Part shown: positions 8,147-16,532 of the stretch, one piece after another | How positions within the stretch are numbered: the first letter of the stretch is position 1 | Layout of the letters: each line of letters opens with the position of its first letter | From: Acinetobacter marinus | GTDB lineage: Bacteria; Pseudomonadota; Gammaproteobacteria; Pseudomonadales; Moraxellaceae | Reading direction: 5' to 3' | DNA: 64,000 nucleotides | NCBI RefSeq assembly: GCF_900096915.1 | Contig: NZ_FMYK01000003.1 | Span: 431,359-495,358 of the forward strand | Notes under the pieces: model-generated | What the model saw: only the letters and a program-made list of their open reading frames with translations | Databases searched by the model: none | What the model was told of the DNA's origin: nothing | Translations under genes and position numbers: made by a program

Positions 8147-9034
8147 ATGGATCAAGTCATGCTCAAAAATAGTTTTTATGAAAAAACTGCACGAGCGCGA
8201 ATTCAAGCGGTCGTTGATCCGGATAGTTTTAATGAAATCTTAAAACCCTTACAAGTCGAAGTCAGTCCACATCTGGCAGCATTAGACATCCCTGGTAGTT
8301 TTGATGATGGTGTGATTATTGGGACGGCTACGATTAACCAAAGCCCAATTCACATCATGGCACAAGAAGGGCAATTCATGGGTGGTGCTGTAGGTGAAAT
8401 TCATGGCGCCAAAATCGTTGGCATATTACAAAAAGCCATTCAGGATCAGTCATCAGGTGTTGTATTTTTTGTCGACTCGGGCGGTGTACGTTTACATGAA
8501 GCCAATGCAGGTTTAATCGCAATATCTGAAATTATGCGTGCGATGTTGCAAGTACGTGATGCAGGCATCCCAATTATTACTGTGATTGGCGGAACGTGTG
8601 GTGCATTTGGTGGCATGGGGATCAGCGCTTGTCTCAGTAGCGCAATTATTATGACCGAAGAAGGACGGTTGGCACTTTCTGGTCCAGAAGTGATTGAAAC
8701 AGTCAAAGGCGTCGAAGAATTTGATTCCAAAGATCGTGCGCTGGTGTGGCGTGTCACGGGCGGAAAACATCGTTATTTGTTAAATCATGTTCAAGCGTTA
8801 GTTGAAGATGATATTGCAGAGATTCGTGCGGCGATTGTCAATCAACTCAATCAAGAATTAGTACGTCTTGATTTGGCACAGTTACAGCAACAGCAACAGC
8901 AACTCGAACAGCAGCAACAGCGCTGGTTTGGAAAAAATGATGGTTTGCAGATTTGGCAAGAAATGGGAATTACTCATCCCGAGAAAATTCCAATGCTTTC
9001 TGCACATGATGTCGTGATGTTAACGCAAGGATGA
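8147..9034 (+). CDS. mdcD: Malonate decarboxylase beta subunit
   Basis: MdcD, together with MdcE, decarboxylates malonyl-S-ACP to acetyl-S-ACP using a crotonase-fold active site related to carboxyltransferases. The 295-residue protein carries the expected GGAVGEIHGAKIVGILQKAI (about 76-95), VFFVDSGGVRLHEANAGL and GGTCGAFGGMGI segments. Near residues 243-260 it has a run dominated by glutamine, encoded by many CAG/CAA codons, which is longer than I would expect in a typical homologue. The biotin-independent type is indicated because no biotin carrier or membrane decarboxylase genes (madB, madF) are present. Confidence 0.95.
   Translation: MDQVMLKNSFYEKTARARIQAVVDPDSFNEILKPLQVEVSPHLAALDIPGSFDDGVIIGTATINQSPIHIMAQEGQFMGGAVGEIHGAKIVGILQKAIQDQSSGVVFFVDSGGVRLHEANAGLIAISEIMRAMLQVRDAGIPIITVIGGTCGAFGGMGISACLSSAIIMTEEGRLALSGPEVIETVKGVEEFDSKDRALVWRVTGGKHRYLLNHVQALVEDDIAEIRAAIVNQLNQELVRLDLAQLQQQQQQLEQQQQRWFGKNDGLQIWQEMGITHPEKIPMLSAHDVVMLTQG
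8877..8924 (+). repeat. mdcD: CAG/CAA-rich low-complexity run inside mdcD
   Basis: A stretch of mostly CAG and CAA codons encodes two Gln blocks, QLQQQQQQLE followed by QQQQRW. Such codon repeats can change length by slippage, in which case whole codons would be gained or lost without breaking the frame. Confidence 0.7.
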
Positions 9035-9038
9035 AGCG

Positions 9039-9755
9039 ATGAATACAGAATCAGTTTTACAGCAACTTTTTCCGCATCAGCTCAATTATCAGATTGAAGG
9101 CTATGTGATTAAAGGAGATGCACAGACCGCAGCGGGTACGGTGCGTATTTTAGGTACAGTGAATGCAGCACCGATTGATCAAGATATTGCCATACAGCTG
9201 TCATCTGAAATTTTGAAATTGGTGCAACAGGGTGAGCAAACGCCAGTGGTTTTTATTGTCGATACCCAAGGGCAAGCGCTCTCTCGTGCCGACGAATTAT
9301 TGTGTTTAAATCGTACTTTTGCGCACTTGGCTTCGTGTGTTGATTTATTGCGCCGTAGCGGACATGCCAATCTAGCGATCATTTTTGGACAGGCAGTCAG
9401 TGGCGGGTTCTTATCTTATGGCTTGATGGCAAATGAAGTCTATGCGCTAGACGATTCACAGGTCAAAGTCATGGATTTGAATGCAATGGCACGTGTGACC
9501 AAAATTCCTGTAGACAAGCTAAAAGATTTATCACAGAGCTCAGCTATTTTTGCGCCTGGTGTAGAAAACTTTTACAAAATGGGCGCTATTGATGCGGTAT
9601 GGGAAAACCTTGATCAAGATTGGGTTGGTCAAGCTCTATTGCATCAGCAACAGGATTTGCAACGTTATTTGACGGATCAACGTCGGGTGGTGGGACAACA
9701 GCGTCAAGGTCGCATGCTATGCAATGCAATTGTTGAGAAAATTGCACTGAGTTAA
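9039..9755 (+). CDS. mdcE: Malonate decarboxylase gamma subunit
   Basis: A 238-residue crotonase-fold protein, partner of MdcD in decarboxylating malonyl-S-ACP. It shows the family's FIVDTQGQALSRADEL and AIIFGQAVSGGFLSYGLMA segments (about residues 72-135) and LNAMARVTKIPVDKL. The ATG at 9039 follows the mdcD stop by 4 bases. The pair forms the catalytic heterodimer of the cytoplasmic, biotin-independent enzyme. After mdcE there is a 72-base gap, the longest inside the operon, before mdcG. Confidence 0.94.
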   Translation: MNTESVLQQLFPHQLNYQIEGYVIKGDAQTAAGTVRILGTVNAAPIDQDIAIQLSSEILKLVQQGEQTPVVFIVDTQGQALSRADELLCLNRTFAHLASCVDLLRRSGHANLAIIFGQAVSGGFLSYGLMANEVYALDDSQVKVMDLNAMARVTKIPVDKLKDLSQSSAIFAPGVENFYKMGAIDAVWENLDQDWVGQALLHQQQDLQRYLTDQRRVVGQQRQGRMLCNAIVEKIALS

Positions 9756-9827
9756 GTTTCGCCGTGAGCTAGGGACTGCACCGAACGAAGTGCAACGATG
9801 AACGAAGTACGAAATAAGGAGTCCAGC

Positions 9828-10508
9828 ATGGATCGTCATGACTTTGCGTATTTATGTGATTCAGCGACGATATATTTTTTGGATCGCACTTTACCTGAAT
9901 GTGCCAGACAAAAAGTACATCAATTGCTGAAACAGAATATCCCCATGACTGTTTGTCGGCAAGACCATGTCGAACATGGTCAGGTGAAGTTGGCGATCAA
10001 TTGTTTGGTCGATGGCTGTAAGTATCGCGTTGCATGTCTTGTTGATGCGGATCAAATTTGCAGTATTACACGTTCAGTTTCTTTGGATCAGTTGTTACAG
10101 GAGCAACATGCGTCTTTAAATGATACAGCATTGCATGATTTATCTCGGGCTTTACTTGCGATGGACTGTGAAGTTTATGTCTATGGATCATATGCATACC
10201 AATACCTGACCAAAGAGACTTATGTCCGTTCTACATCGGATTTAGATTTGGTTTTGTATCCGCAACAGCTGTCTCGGCTTGCAGAGATTTTACAACGCAT
10301 TGAACAGGTTCAAGCAAAGAGTCAAATCCGTTTTGATGGAGAAATCAAGGTACATTCTGATTGGCATGTGTCATTTAACGAGCTGATTTCTGTTGCATTA
10401 GATCAGACACAGCAGATTATTGTCAAAGGATTGCAGCGTGTGGATATGCTGAGATTAGAACATTTATTTGCAGGGAATCTTGAATATGCAAATCGTACAG
10501 TTGCCTAG
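9828..10508 (+). CDS. mdcG: Phosphoribosyl-dephospho-CoA transferase (malonate decarboxylase holo-ACP synthase)
   Basis: MdcG moves the triphosphoribosyl-dephospho-CoA precursor onto the serine of MdcC. The 226-residue protein has the nucleotidyltransferase signature VYGSYAYQYLT followed by TSDLDLVLYP, whose paired aspartates bind metal, around residues 123-150. I chose ATG 9828 because AAGGAG precedes it by seven bases; an in-frame ATG at 9798 adds ten residues and lacks a site. Its 3' end overlaps the start of mdcB by 23 bases. Confidence 0.92.
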   Translation: MDRHDFAYLCDSATIYFLDRTLPECARQKVHQLLKQNIPMTVCRQDHVEHGQVKLAINCLVDGCKYRVACLVDADQICSITRSVSLDQLLQEQHASLNDTALHDLSRALLAMDCEVYVYGSYAYQYLTKETYVRSTSDLDLVLYPQQLSRLAEILQRIEQVQAKSQIRFDGEIKVHSDWHVSFNELISVALDQTQQIIVKGLQRVDMLRLEHLFAGNLEYANRTVA

Positions 10509-11394
10509 TGGTTTTAATTCAAATCATATCCGTTCAAATCATATTGATTTTGCCAAAACAGTCGATCATTTGGCATGTCTCGCCTTATTAGATGAAGCGA
10601 GCTTAGAACATAAACCAGGTTTGGTCTGTCCAAGTACGCAGGGAAGCCATGCCGACATGAATTACGCTTTATTCCAGCGCAGTATCGATGCGTTACAAGG
10701 CTATTTTCAAGCGCAATGTATAAATGGCTATAACCATGTTGATTTTGAAAAAATCCGACAGTGTGGTGTGACTGCTGAGCAGAAGATGCTGACCGCAACT
10801 GCGCAGATCAACACGCATAAAGGCGCAATTTTTAATTTAGGTTTTGCCAGCGCAGCAGTTGGGAAATGTTTATCTGAAAAGCGTCTATCTGGAAAGAGAA
10901 CAATCACTGCGCAAGACATCAGTCAGTGCATCACTGACACATGGCAATATGAACTGCAACATCATTTACAACGGAATCCCCATAGTCACGGACAATGCAT
11001 GCGAAATCAATATGGCATTACCGGTGCCATTGAAGAAGTTGCATCTGGATTTCAAACGGTTTTAACGCTTGCACTCCCGCAATATCAAGATATTTATAGA
11101 AAGACTGCAGATAAAAAGAGCGCATCGCTACAAGCCTTATTTGCATTGATCTCTGAATTGAAAGATACCAATATTGTTTGGCGTGGTGGCTTATCGGCGT
11201 TGTATCTCGTGCAAGATATGACGAGGCAATTTCTAAAACAGGGCGGTGTGCTCCAAAAAAACTGGATGCAAGAGGTCGAGAAAATGGAAACCTATTTTAT
11301 CCAGCATCATTTAAGCCCTGGTGGCAGTGCAGATTTGTTGGGTGTAACATTATTTTTAGATCAGGTGGAGCATGAATTTCATCATATGCTTTAG
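10486..11394 (+). CDS. mdcB: Triphosphoribosyl-dephospho-CoA synthase
   Basis: MdcB joins dephospho-CoA and ATP to form the prosthetic-group precursor used by MdcG; it is related to CitG. The 302-residue protein shows EHKPGLVCPSTQGSHADMNY (about residues 35-54), a TNTHKG-like INTHKGAIFNLG motif and a late SPGGSADLLGVTLFL stretch typical of the CitG/MdcB family. The start at 10486 lies inside the end of mdcG, with GCAGGGAATCTT upstream. The 3' end overlaps mdcH by 23 bases, so mdcG-mdcB-mdcH form a translationally linked block. Confidence 0.93.
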   Translation: MQIVQLPSGFNSNHIRSNHIDFAKTVDHLACLALLDEASLEHKPGLVCPSTQGSHADMNYALFQRSIDALQGYFQAQCINGYNHVDFEKIRQCGVTAEQKMLTATAQINTHKGAIFNLGFASAAVGKCLSEKRLSGKRTITAQDISQCITDTWQYELQHHLQRNPHSHGQCMRNQYGITGAIEEVASGFQTVLTLALPQYQDIYRKTADKKSASLQALFALISELKDTNIVWRGGLSALYLVQDMTRQFLKQGGVLQKNWMQEVEKMETYFIQHHLSPGGSADLLGVTLFLDQVEHEFHHML

Positions 11395-12289
11395 TGGACA
11401 GGGGCTGCAAAATCTTCAACATATCGAGGAGTTGCGAGCTTGGGCTGAAGAATTCAAGATAGTAGATACGTTACAACGTGATTTACCTTCGCTCTATGCC
11501 GAAGATATATCAGAAATTGATTTGTATCAGAATGAATTCGCTCAGCCCTTTATTTTTGCATTGCAATGGTGCCGCTGGCAATGGATTCGTACCTTACTTG
11601 ATGATGTGATGGCATTTTCTGGCTACTCTCTGGGGGAGTTATCGGCTTTGTGTTGTTCAACCAACACCAGTTTCGAGCAAGGTTTGAGGCTTGCACACAA
11701 AAGAGCGATGTTGATGTCGCACGCAGCACAGCAACCAAGTGGATTGATTGCGGTACAAGGGATCAATCTCAATGTATTAAATCCATACTTACAAGCAAGT
11801 GGAAATGAGTTGTCAATTAAGCTCAGTGATAGCAGTTTTATCATTGGTGGTTTGAATGATAATTTACAACAATTGTCAAATATGTTGAGCAAGGTTGGTA
11901 CGCGTACCATCAAGCGGTTGAACGTTTCTATTCCATCACATACGTCGTTTATGCAAACAGCTGTTTTGCCATTTCATCAGGAATTACAGCAACATACATT
12001 TTCTGATTTAAGCATACCGATTATCAGTGGCTCAGGCGGGCATAAGTATTTTGAACGCCAAGATGCGGTCAATGCTTTGATTCAACAAATGAGCCATGCG
12101 ATTGATTGGGATTCGTGTATGCGTGTGGTGCAAGAAAGCCTACCTGATATCGTGCTGGAGATAGGGCCAGGAAGTAGCTTAAGTAAAATGCTGTTAGAAC
12201 GTGAGCCGAATATGATCGTGCGAGCTGTGGATGATTTTAAAAGTCGAGCGGGCTTCGAAACATGGTTGAAAGGAAAACTAAACATTTAA
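11372..12289 (+). CDS. mdcH: Malonyl-S-CoA:ACP acyltransferase of malonate decarboxylase
   Basis: MdcH loads the first malonyl group from malonyl-CoA onto MdcC to start the catalytic cycle. The 305-residue protein is a FabD-like acyltransferase: GQGLQ at the N-terminus, the nucleophile elbow FSGYSLGELSAL near residue 90, and catalytic histidine context SIPSHTSFM near 190. GTGGAG sits before the ATG at 11372. It is the last gene of the operon; about 60 bases later comes the terminator shared with the convergent valS. Confidence 0.93.
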   Translation: MNFIICFSGQGLQNLQHIEELRAWAEEFKIVDTLQRDLPSLYAEDISEIDLYQNEFAQPFIFALQWCRWQWIRTLLDDVMAFSGYSLGELSALCCSTNTSFEQGLRLAHKRAMLMSHAAQQPSGLIAVQGINLNVLNPYLQASGNELSIKLSDSSFIIGGLNDNLQQLSNMLSKVGTRTIKRLNVSIPSHTSFMQTAVLPFHQELQQHTFSDLSIPIISGSGGHKYFERQDAVNALIQQMSHAIDWDSCMRVVQESLPDIVLEIGPGSSLSKMLLEREPNMIVRAVDDFKSRAGFETWLKGKLNI

Positions 12290-12349
12290 TTTGGGTCTAG
12301 ATAACATTAATCGAAGTGATACTCCAACATGCTCTACATCAAAAAAATG

Positions 12350-12386
12350 AAAAAAACCTAGAACATGAATGCGCTAGGTTTTTTTT
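12350..12386. terminator. Bidirectional terminator between mdcH and valS
   Basis: Arms ACCTAG (12356-12361) and CTAGGT (12374-12379) are flanked by A and T runs on either side. It corresponds base for base in position to the terminator at 3815-3851, with a different loop and one mutated arm base that is compensated on the other side (G-C to A-T). That compensatory change suggests both hairpins are under selection. Confidence 0.8.
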
Positions 12387-12408
12387 GAGTTCAGGCTTTT
12401 GCAAAAAA

Positions 12409-15330
12409 TTACAAATTCGCAATCTGCTCCATATTCGCTTTGATCTTAGCCAGTTGATCAGCGAACTCCGCCAATTTTACTTTTTCACCTTCGACCACAG
12501 CAGGCGGTGCTTTGGCAACAAAGCCTTCATTGGCAAGTTTTCCAGCGATTTGGTCATGTTGCTTTTGCACTTTATCCAAATCTTTTTGCAGACGAGCAAG
12601 TTCAGCTTTTGGATCAATCAAACCTTTCATTGGCACAAATACCGAAGCCTGACCAACCACACTTGACGATGATAGTGGTGGCTCTTGATCAAGATTCAAG
12701 AACTCGATGCTTTCCACTTTTGCCAAGGCTTTAAATAAAGGCTCAATGCGCTCAATACGAGTACGTTCTGCATCACTGATATTTTGCAGTAATACAGGCA
12801 ACAGACGCGCATTACCCAAGCCCATTTCGCCACGGATATTACGCACCGCACCGATCAAGGCTTGTAACCAATCCATATCGGCTTCGGCTTGATTATTGAT
12901 TTTCGCTTCTTCGGCAACTGGATATGGCGCAAGCATAATGGTGTCGCCACCACGTCCGATCATCGGTGCAAGTGTCTGCCAGATTTCTTCAGTTAAGAAT
13001 GGCATCAATGGATGTGCAAGACGCAGGGCAGATTCCATTACCGAAAGCAAGACACGACGAACTTCAGCTTTACGAGCTTCTGAAACATTTTCATCATTCA
13101 GTACTGGCTTGGTCAGTTCGACATACCAGTCGCAATATTCATTCCAAATAAAGTCATAAATGGTTTGTGCCACGAGGTCTAAACGATAGGTTTCAAAGCC
13201 GAATTTGACCGCTTGTTCTGCCTTTTGTAGACGGCTGATGATCCATTGTTCAGGCAATTCCCAAAGCTCAGGTTGCGCTGTTTGTGCAACCTCTTTGCCT
13301 TCGACATTCATCATCACGAAGCGAGTCGCATTCCAAATCTTATTACAGAAGTTGCGATAGCCTTCGACACGTTTCATATCGAATTTGATGTCACGACCTG
13401 TATTAGCAAGCGCACAGAAAGTAAAGCGTAGCGCATCTGTGCCATAAGCGTTGATGCCGTCTGGGAATTCTTTACGTGTGGCTTTTTCGATTTTTGGCGC
13501 ATCTTTTGGATTCATCAAGCCAGTGGTACGTTTTTGTACCAATGTTTCAAGGTCAATACCATCAACCAAATCTAAAGGATCGAGTACGTTGCCTTTCGAC
13601 TTCGACATTTTTTGACCTTCGCCATCACGCACCAAACCATGTACATATACAGTTTTGAACGGGACTTGTGGTTTGCCATTTTCATCTTTGACGAAGTGCA
13701 ACGTCATCATGATCATACGGGCAACCCAGAAGAAAATGATGTCAAAACCAGTGACTAGCACATCAGTCGAATGGAAGGTTTTGAGGAAGTAATTTTCCGC
13801 ATCTTTTTGTGCATCGCCCGTCCAATCTAGCGTTGAGAAGGTCCACAGCGCAGAAGAGAACCATGTATCGAGCACATCTTCTTCTTGATATATATAATAA
13901 TCGGCAGCAAGATTGTATTTTTCACGGACTTCGGCTTCGTTGCGTCCGACATAGATTGCGCCATTTTCGTCATACCATGCAGGGATACGGTGTCCCCACC
14001 ACAGCTGACGGCTGATCGCCCAATCTTGGATATTGTTCATCCATGCCATATACATATTGGTGTATTGCTCAGGAACGAATTTAATCTCGCCATTTTTTAC
14101 CGCTTCGATTGCAGGTTCTGCAAGCGGTTGAATTTTCACATACCATTGATCTGATAATAATGGTTCAACCACCACACCAGAGCGTTCACTACGTGGTGCT
14201 TTGAGGGTATATGCTTCGATTTTTTCTAGCCAGCCTTCGGCTTCTGCCTCAGCAACCAATTTTTTACGTGCAGCATAACGCTCCAGTCCGACATAATCTT
14301 CTGGTGCAACCACCGTTTTGCTGACTGGCGTGCCAGCTTTTTCCATCCAGTCAAATTCACCGAGTATTTCAGCGTCTTTGCTTAAGATGTTGATCACTGG
14401 TAAATTGTGGCGTTTACCCAATTCATAGTCATTGAAGTCGTGCGCAGGGGTGATTTTGACACAGCCTGTACCAAAGTCTTTTTCGACATAATCATCGGCG
14501 ACAATCGGTACGATACGGTCGGTGATCGGTAAACGAATATTCTGACCAATCAAATGCTGGTAGCGTTCATCTTCAGGATGTACAGCAACGGCGGTATCAC
14601 CAAGTAGTGTTTCAGGACGAGTAGTCGCCACCACCAAATAATTATTGCCTTCAGAGGTTTTTAGGCTTTCATCAGCAAAATAATATTTAAAGTGCCACAA
14701 TGAACCTTGTTCTTCTTTACTGCTATCGACTTCTAGGTCAGATAGGGCAGTTTGTAATTTTGGATCCCAGTTGACCAGACGTTTACCACGATAGATCAAG
14801 CCTTCATCATGTAGACGTACAAAGACTTCGATCACTGCTTTGGATAGACCTTCGTCCATGGTAAAGCGTTCACGTGACCAATCTACTGATGAACCGAGAC
14901 GGCGAATTTGTCGGGTGATGGTGCCACCTGATTTTTCTTTCCATTCCCAGATTTTTTCTAATAATTTTTCACGACCAAGATCATGACGGGTAATGCCTTG
15001 CTCACCAAGCTGACGTTCTACAACGGTTTGCGTGGCAATGCCTGCATGGTCTGTACCCGGTTGCCATAAGGTATTGTGACCTTGCATACGGTGGTAACGT
15101 GTCAACGCATCCATGATGGCATTGTTAAAACCGTGCCCCATATGCAAGCTACCTGTCACGTTTGGCGGCGGTAGCATGATGGTAAAAGGTTGATTGCCAT
15201 TTTGTGCGGGTTTGAAATAACCACGATCTTCCCAGAGGTCATACCATTTGTTTTCAATGGTTGATGGGTCATAGGTGGTTGCAATATTTTGAGCACTATT
15301 GGCAGCGCTGTTTTGATTTTGATCAGTCAT
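12409..15330 (-). CDS. valS: Valine--tRNA ligase
   Basis: A class I aminoacyl-tRNA synthetase of 973 residues that charges tRNA-Val in the cytoplasm. The HIGH-type motif HMGHGF is at residues 63-68 and KMSKSKGN lies in the later part of the catalytic core. The editing (CP1) domain is represented by TTRPETLLGDTAVAVHP, and the C-terminal coiled coil by PKAELARLQKDLDKVQKQ. I start it at ATG 15330 (MTDQNQNS); a longer frame would add 19 hydrophobic residues without support. Its last 52 codons are duplicated at 3874-4029. Confidence 0.97.
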   Translation of the reverse strand: MTDQNQNSAANSAQNIATTYDPSTIENKWYDLWEDRGYFKPAQNGNQPFTIMLPPPNVTGSLHMGHGFNNAIMDALTRYHRMQGHNTLWQPGTDHAGIATQTVVERQLGEQGITRHDLGREKLLEKIWEWKEKSGGTITRQIRRLGSSVDWSRERFTMDEGLSKAVIEVFVRLHDEGLIYRGKRLVNWDPKLQTALSDLEVDSSKEEQGSLWHFKYYFADESLKTSEGNNYLVVATTRPETLLGDTAVAVHPEDERYQHLIGQNIRLPITDRIVPIVADDYVEKDFGTGCVKITPAHDFNDYELGKRHNLPVINILSKDAEILGEFDWMEKAGTPVSKTVVAPEDYVGLERYAARKKLVAEAEAEGWLEKIEAYTLKAPRSERSGVVVEPLLSDQWYVKIQPLAEPAIEAVKNGEIKFVPEQYTNMYMAWMNNIQDWAISRQLWWGHRIPAWYDENGAIYVGRNEAEVREKYNLAADYYIYQEEDVLDTWFSSALWTFSTLDWTGDAQKDAENYFLKTFHSTDVLVTGFDIIFFWVARMIMMTLHFVKDENGKPQVPFKTVYVHGLVRDGEGQKMSKSKGNVLDPLDLVDGIDLETLVQKRTTGLMNPKDAPKIEKATRKEFPDGINAYGTDALRFTFCALANTGRDIKFDMKRVEGYRNFCNKIWNATRFVMMNVEGKEVAQTAQPELWELPEQWIISRLQKAEQAVKFGFETYRLDLVAQTIYDFIWNEYCDWYVELTKPVLNDENVSEARKAEVRRVLLSVMESALRLAHPLMPFLTEEIWQTLAPMIGRGGDTIMLAPYPVAEEAKINNQAEADMDWLQALIGAVRNIRGEMGLGNARLLPVLLQNISDAERTRIERIEPLFKALAKVESIEFLNLDQEPPLSSSSVVGQASVFVPMKGLIDPKAELARLQKDLDKVQKQHDQIAGKLANEGFVAKAPPAVVEGEKVKLAEFADQLAKIKANMEQIANL

Positions 15331-15692
15331 TAGATATGGGGATAGAATCGCAAAAAATTGGCAATAGTGTAGCAAAAATAACAGCAACTGTTGAGTTTTA
15401 ACGGCTTGATTGCGGAGAAAATATCAGCTTAAATTAGGGTCTGTTGACATCTCAGCCATGCATTGCGTTATCAGCTAAAACAACAGACCCTAGCCATTGA
15501 GCGAGTACAAATGAATTGTTACACTCGATCTGCTTAGACATAATGCATGTTGATATGCTGCGCTAAAGTGATGATGTAAAGGTGTTAAAGGATGACACAC
15601 GATGTGCAGATGCAGGGTGTTTTGATGACTGATTGATAAAGCGTCGAAACACAATCTGCGCATGGTAAAAAATAAAAATGCAGGGTAAAACA
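15331..15692. other. Intergenic region between valS and the hypothetical gene
   Basis: About 360 bases that should contain the valS promoter and the promoter of the divergent gene at 15693. The only clear structure is the 59-base element with 12-base inverted ends at 15435-15493. No open frame with coding character was seen. Confidence 0.5.
15435..15493. repeat. MITE-like element with 12-base terminal inverted repeats
   Basis: The ends TAGGGTCTGTTG (15435-15446) and CAACAGACCCTA (15481-15492) are exact reverse complements around a 35-base interior. The outer TA dinucleotides could be a target duplication of a TA-inserting transposon. It is too short to encode anything. A simple attenuator hairpin is the alternative, but there is no T tract. 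Confidence 0.55.
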
Positions 15693-16403
15693 ATGAGCAC
15701 ACAACGGGTACACTTACACATTCAAGATCAGACATTTCGCACGCTTGAGGAGCTGAACACACGCATCACTCATGGCTATGGCAAAGATTTATCGACCGAT
15801 TTGGGGCAAGTCTTTACCGAGATTACCCATCAAGTGCTTGATCAAGTGTTTTTGGCGCTGATTCAATCCAATAAACTACAGCCTGAACTCGCCGAACATG
15901 CTTTTGAGGCAGAAAAGGCGCTAGACCACATTCGAGCGCAATTACAAAAATATATGCCGTGGGCGGTAGGCATGCTCAGCAACGACCGACTGGTACCTGT
16001 CTCGAATCATATGCTGACACACTTCGACCTGAGCCATTCACATCACAGCTTATTATGCTACGCTGTGCCTACGCATCTGGTGCAAGATTTATTCACGTCG
16101 GTCGAGCGCATACAACAAGGCGATCAGCTTGCCGTCGATGTAATGCTTAAACATCTTATTGAAGTCATTGATCTTGGTGTGACAGAATTTATTCGTAAGC
16201 CCAAAACCATGTTGAAATTTAATTTTGTGGTGGATAAGACCTTAAATGGTGTGATTCATCTAGTGACGAGCTTGGGCTATAAACGCATAGCGCATATGGC
16301 GCAATATGCATCTCCGCAGTTGGCAATACGTTATGCGACACATTTTCAACAGTTTATTTATGCCGATGCAGACAAAAATGAGTCATCATGGCAAGAGATG
16401 TAA
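15693..16403 (+). CDS. Hypothetical protein
   Basis: I do not recognise this 236-residue protein. It is soluble, with no signal peptide or membrane segment, rich in His and Gln, and predicted largely helical. ATG 15693 (MSTQRVHLHIQ) follows CAGGGTAAAACA and is preferred over an ATG at 15678. A histidine-rich stretch (HFDLSHSHHSLL) lies near residue 110. The body, from FTEITHQVLDQVFLAL to LGYKRIAHMAQYA, looks like one continuous helical domain. The gene stands ahead of an SDR gene with 129 bases between them and could share a transcript with it. No function is proposed. Confidence 0.7.
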   Translation: MSTQRVHLHIQDQTFRTLEELNTRITHGYGKDLSTDLGQVFTEITHQVLDQVFLALIQSNKLQPELAEHAFEAEKALDHIRAQLQKYMPWAVGMLSNDRLVPVSNHMLTHFDLSHSHHSLLCYAVPTHLVQDLFTSVERIQQGDQLAVDVMLKHLIEVIDLGVTEFIRKPKTMLKFNFVVDKTLNGVIHLVTSLGYKRIAHMAQYASPQLAIRYATHFQQFIYADADKNESSWQEM

Positions 16404-16408
16404 AACAA

Positions 16409-16527
16409 CGTCATCGAAAAGCAACGTGATATAAAAACCACGTTATCGAAAATCTAGCTTCAAATATATGGCTGTAAATATATCGTTTCAAATGTACAGC
16501 TTTAAAAGTATAGCTTCAAAAAAGGAA
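16409..16527. repeat. Degenerate short tandem repeats upstream of the SDR gene
   Basis: From 16458 to 16527 five 14-base units follow one another, beginning CTTCAAATATATGG, CTGTAAATATATCG, TTTCAAATGTACAG, CTTTAAAAGTATAG and CTTCAAAAAAGGAA. The last supplies the ribosome-binding site of the next gene. Just before them (16409-16457) are three ~16-base units of the form CGTnATCGAAAA. Both sets are imperfect but keep their period. Confidence 0.65.
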
Positions 16528-16532
16528 AAAGC

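Noticed and set aside
9756..9827. AACGAAGT direct repeats in the mdcE-mdcG gap
   Set aside because: Only two short copies in a 72-base gap; too little to call a repeat or operator.
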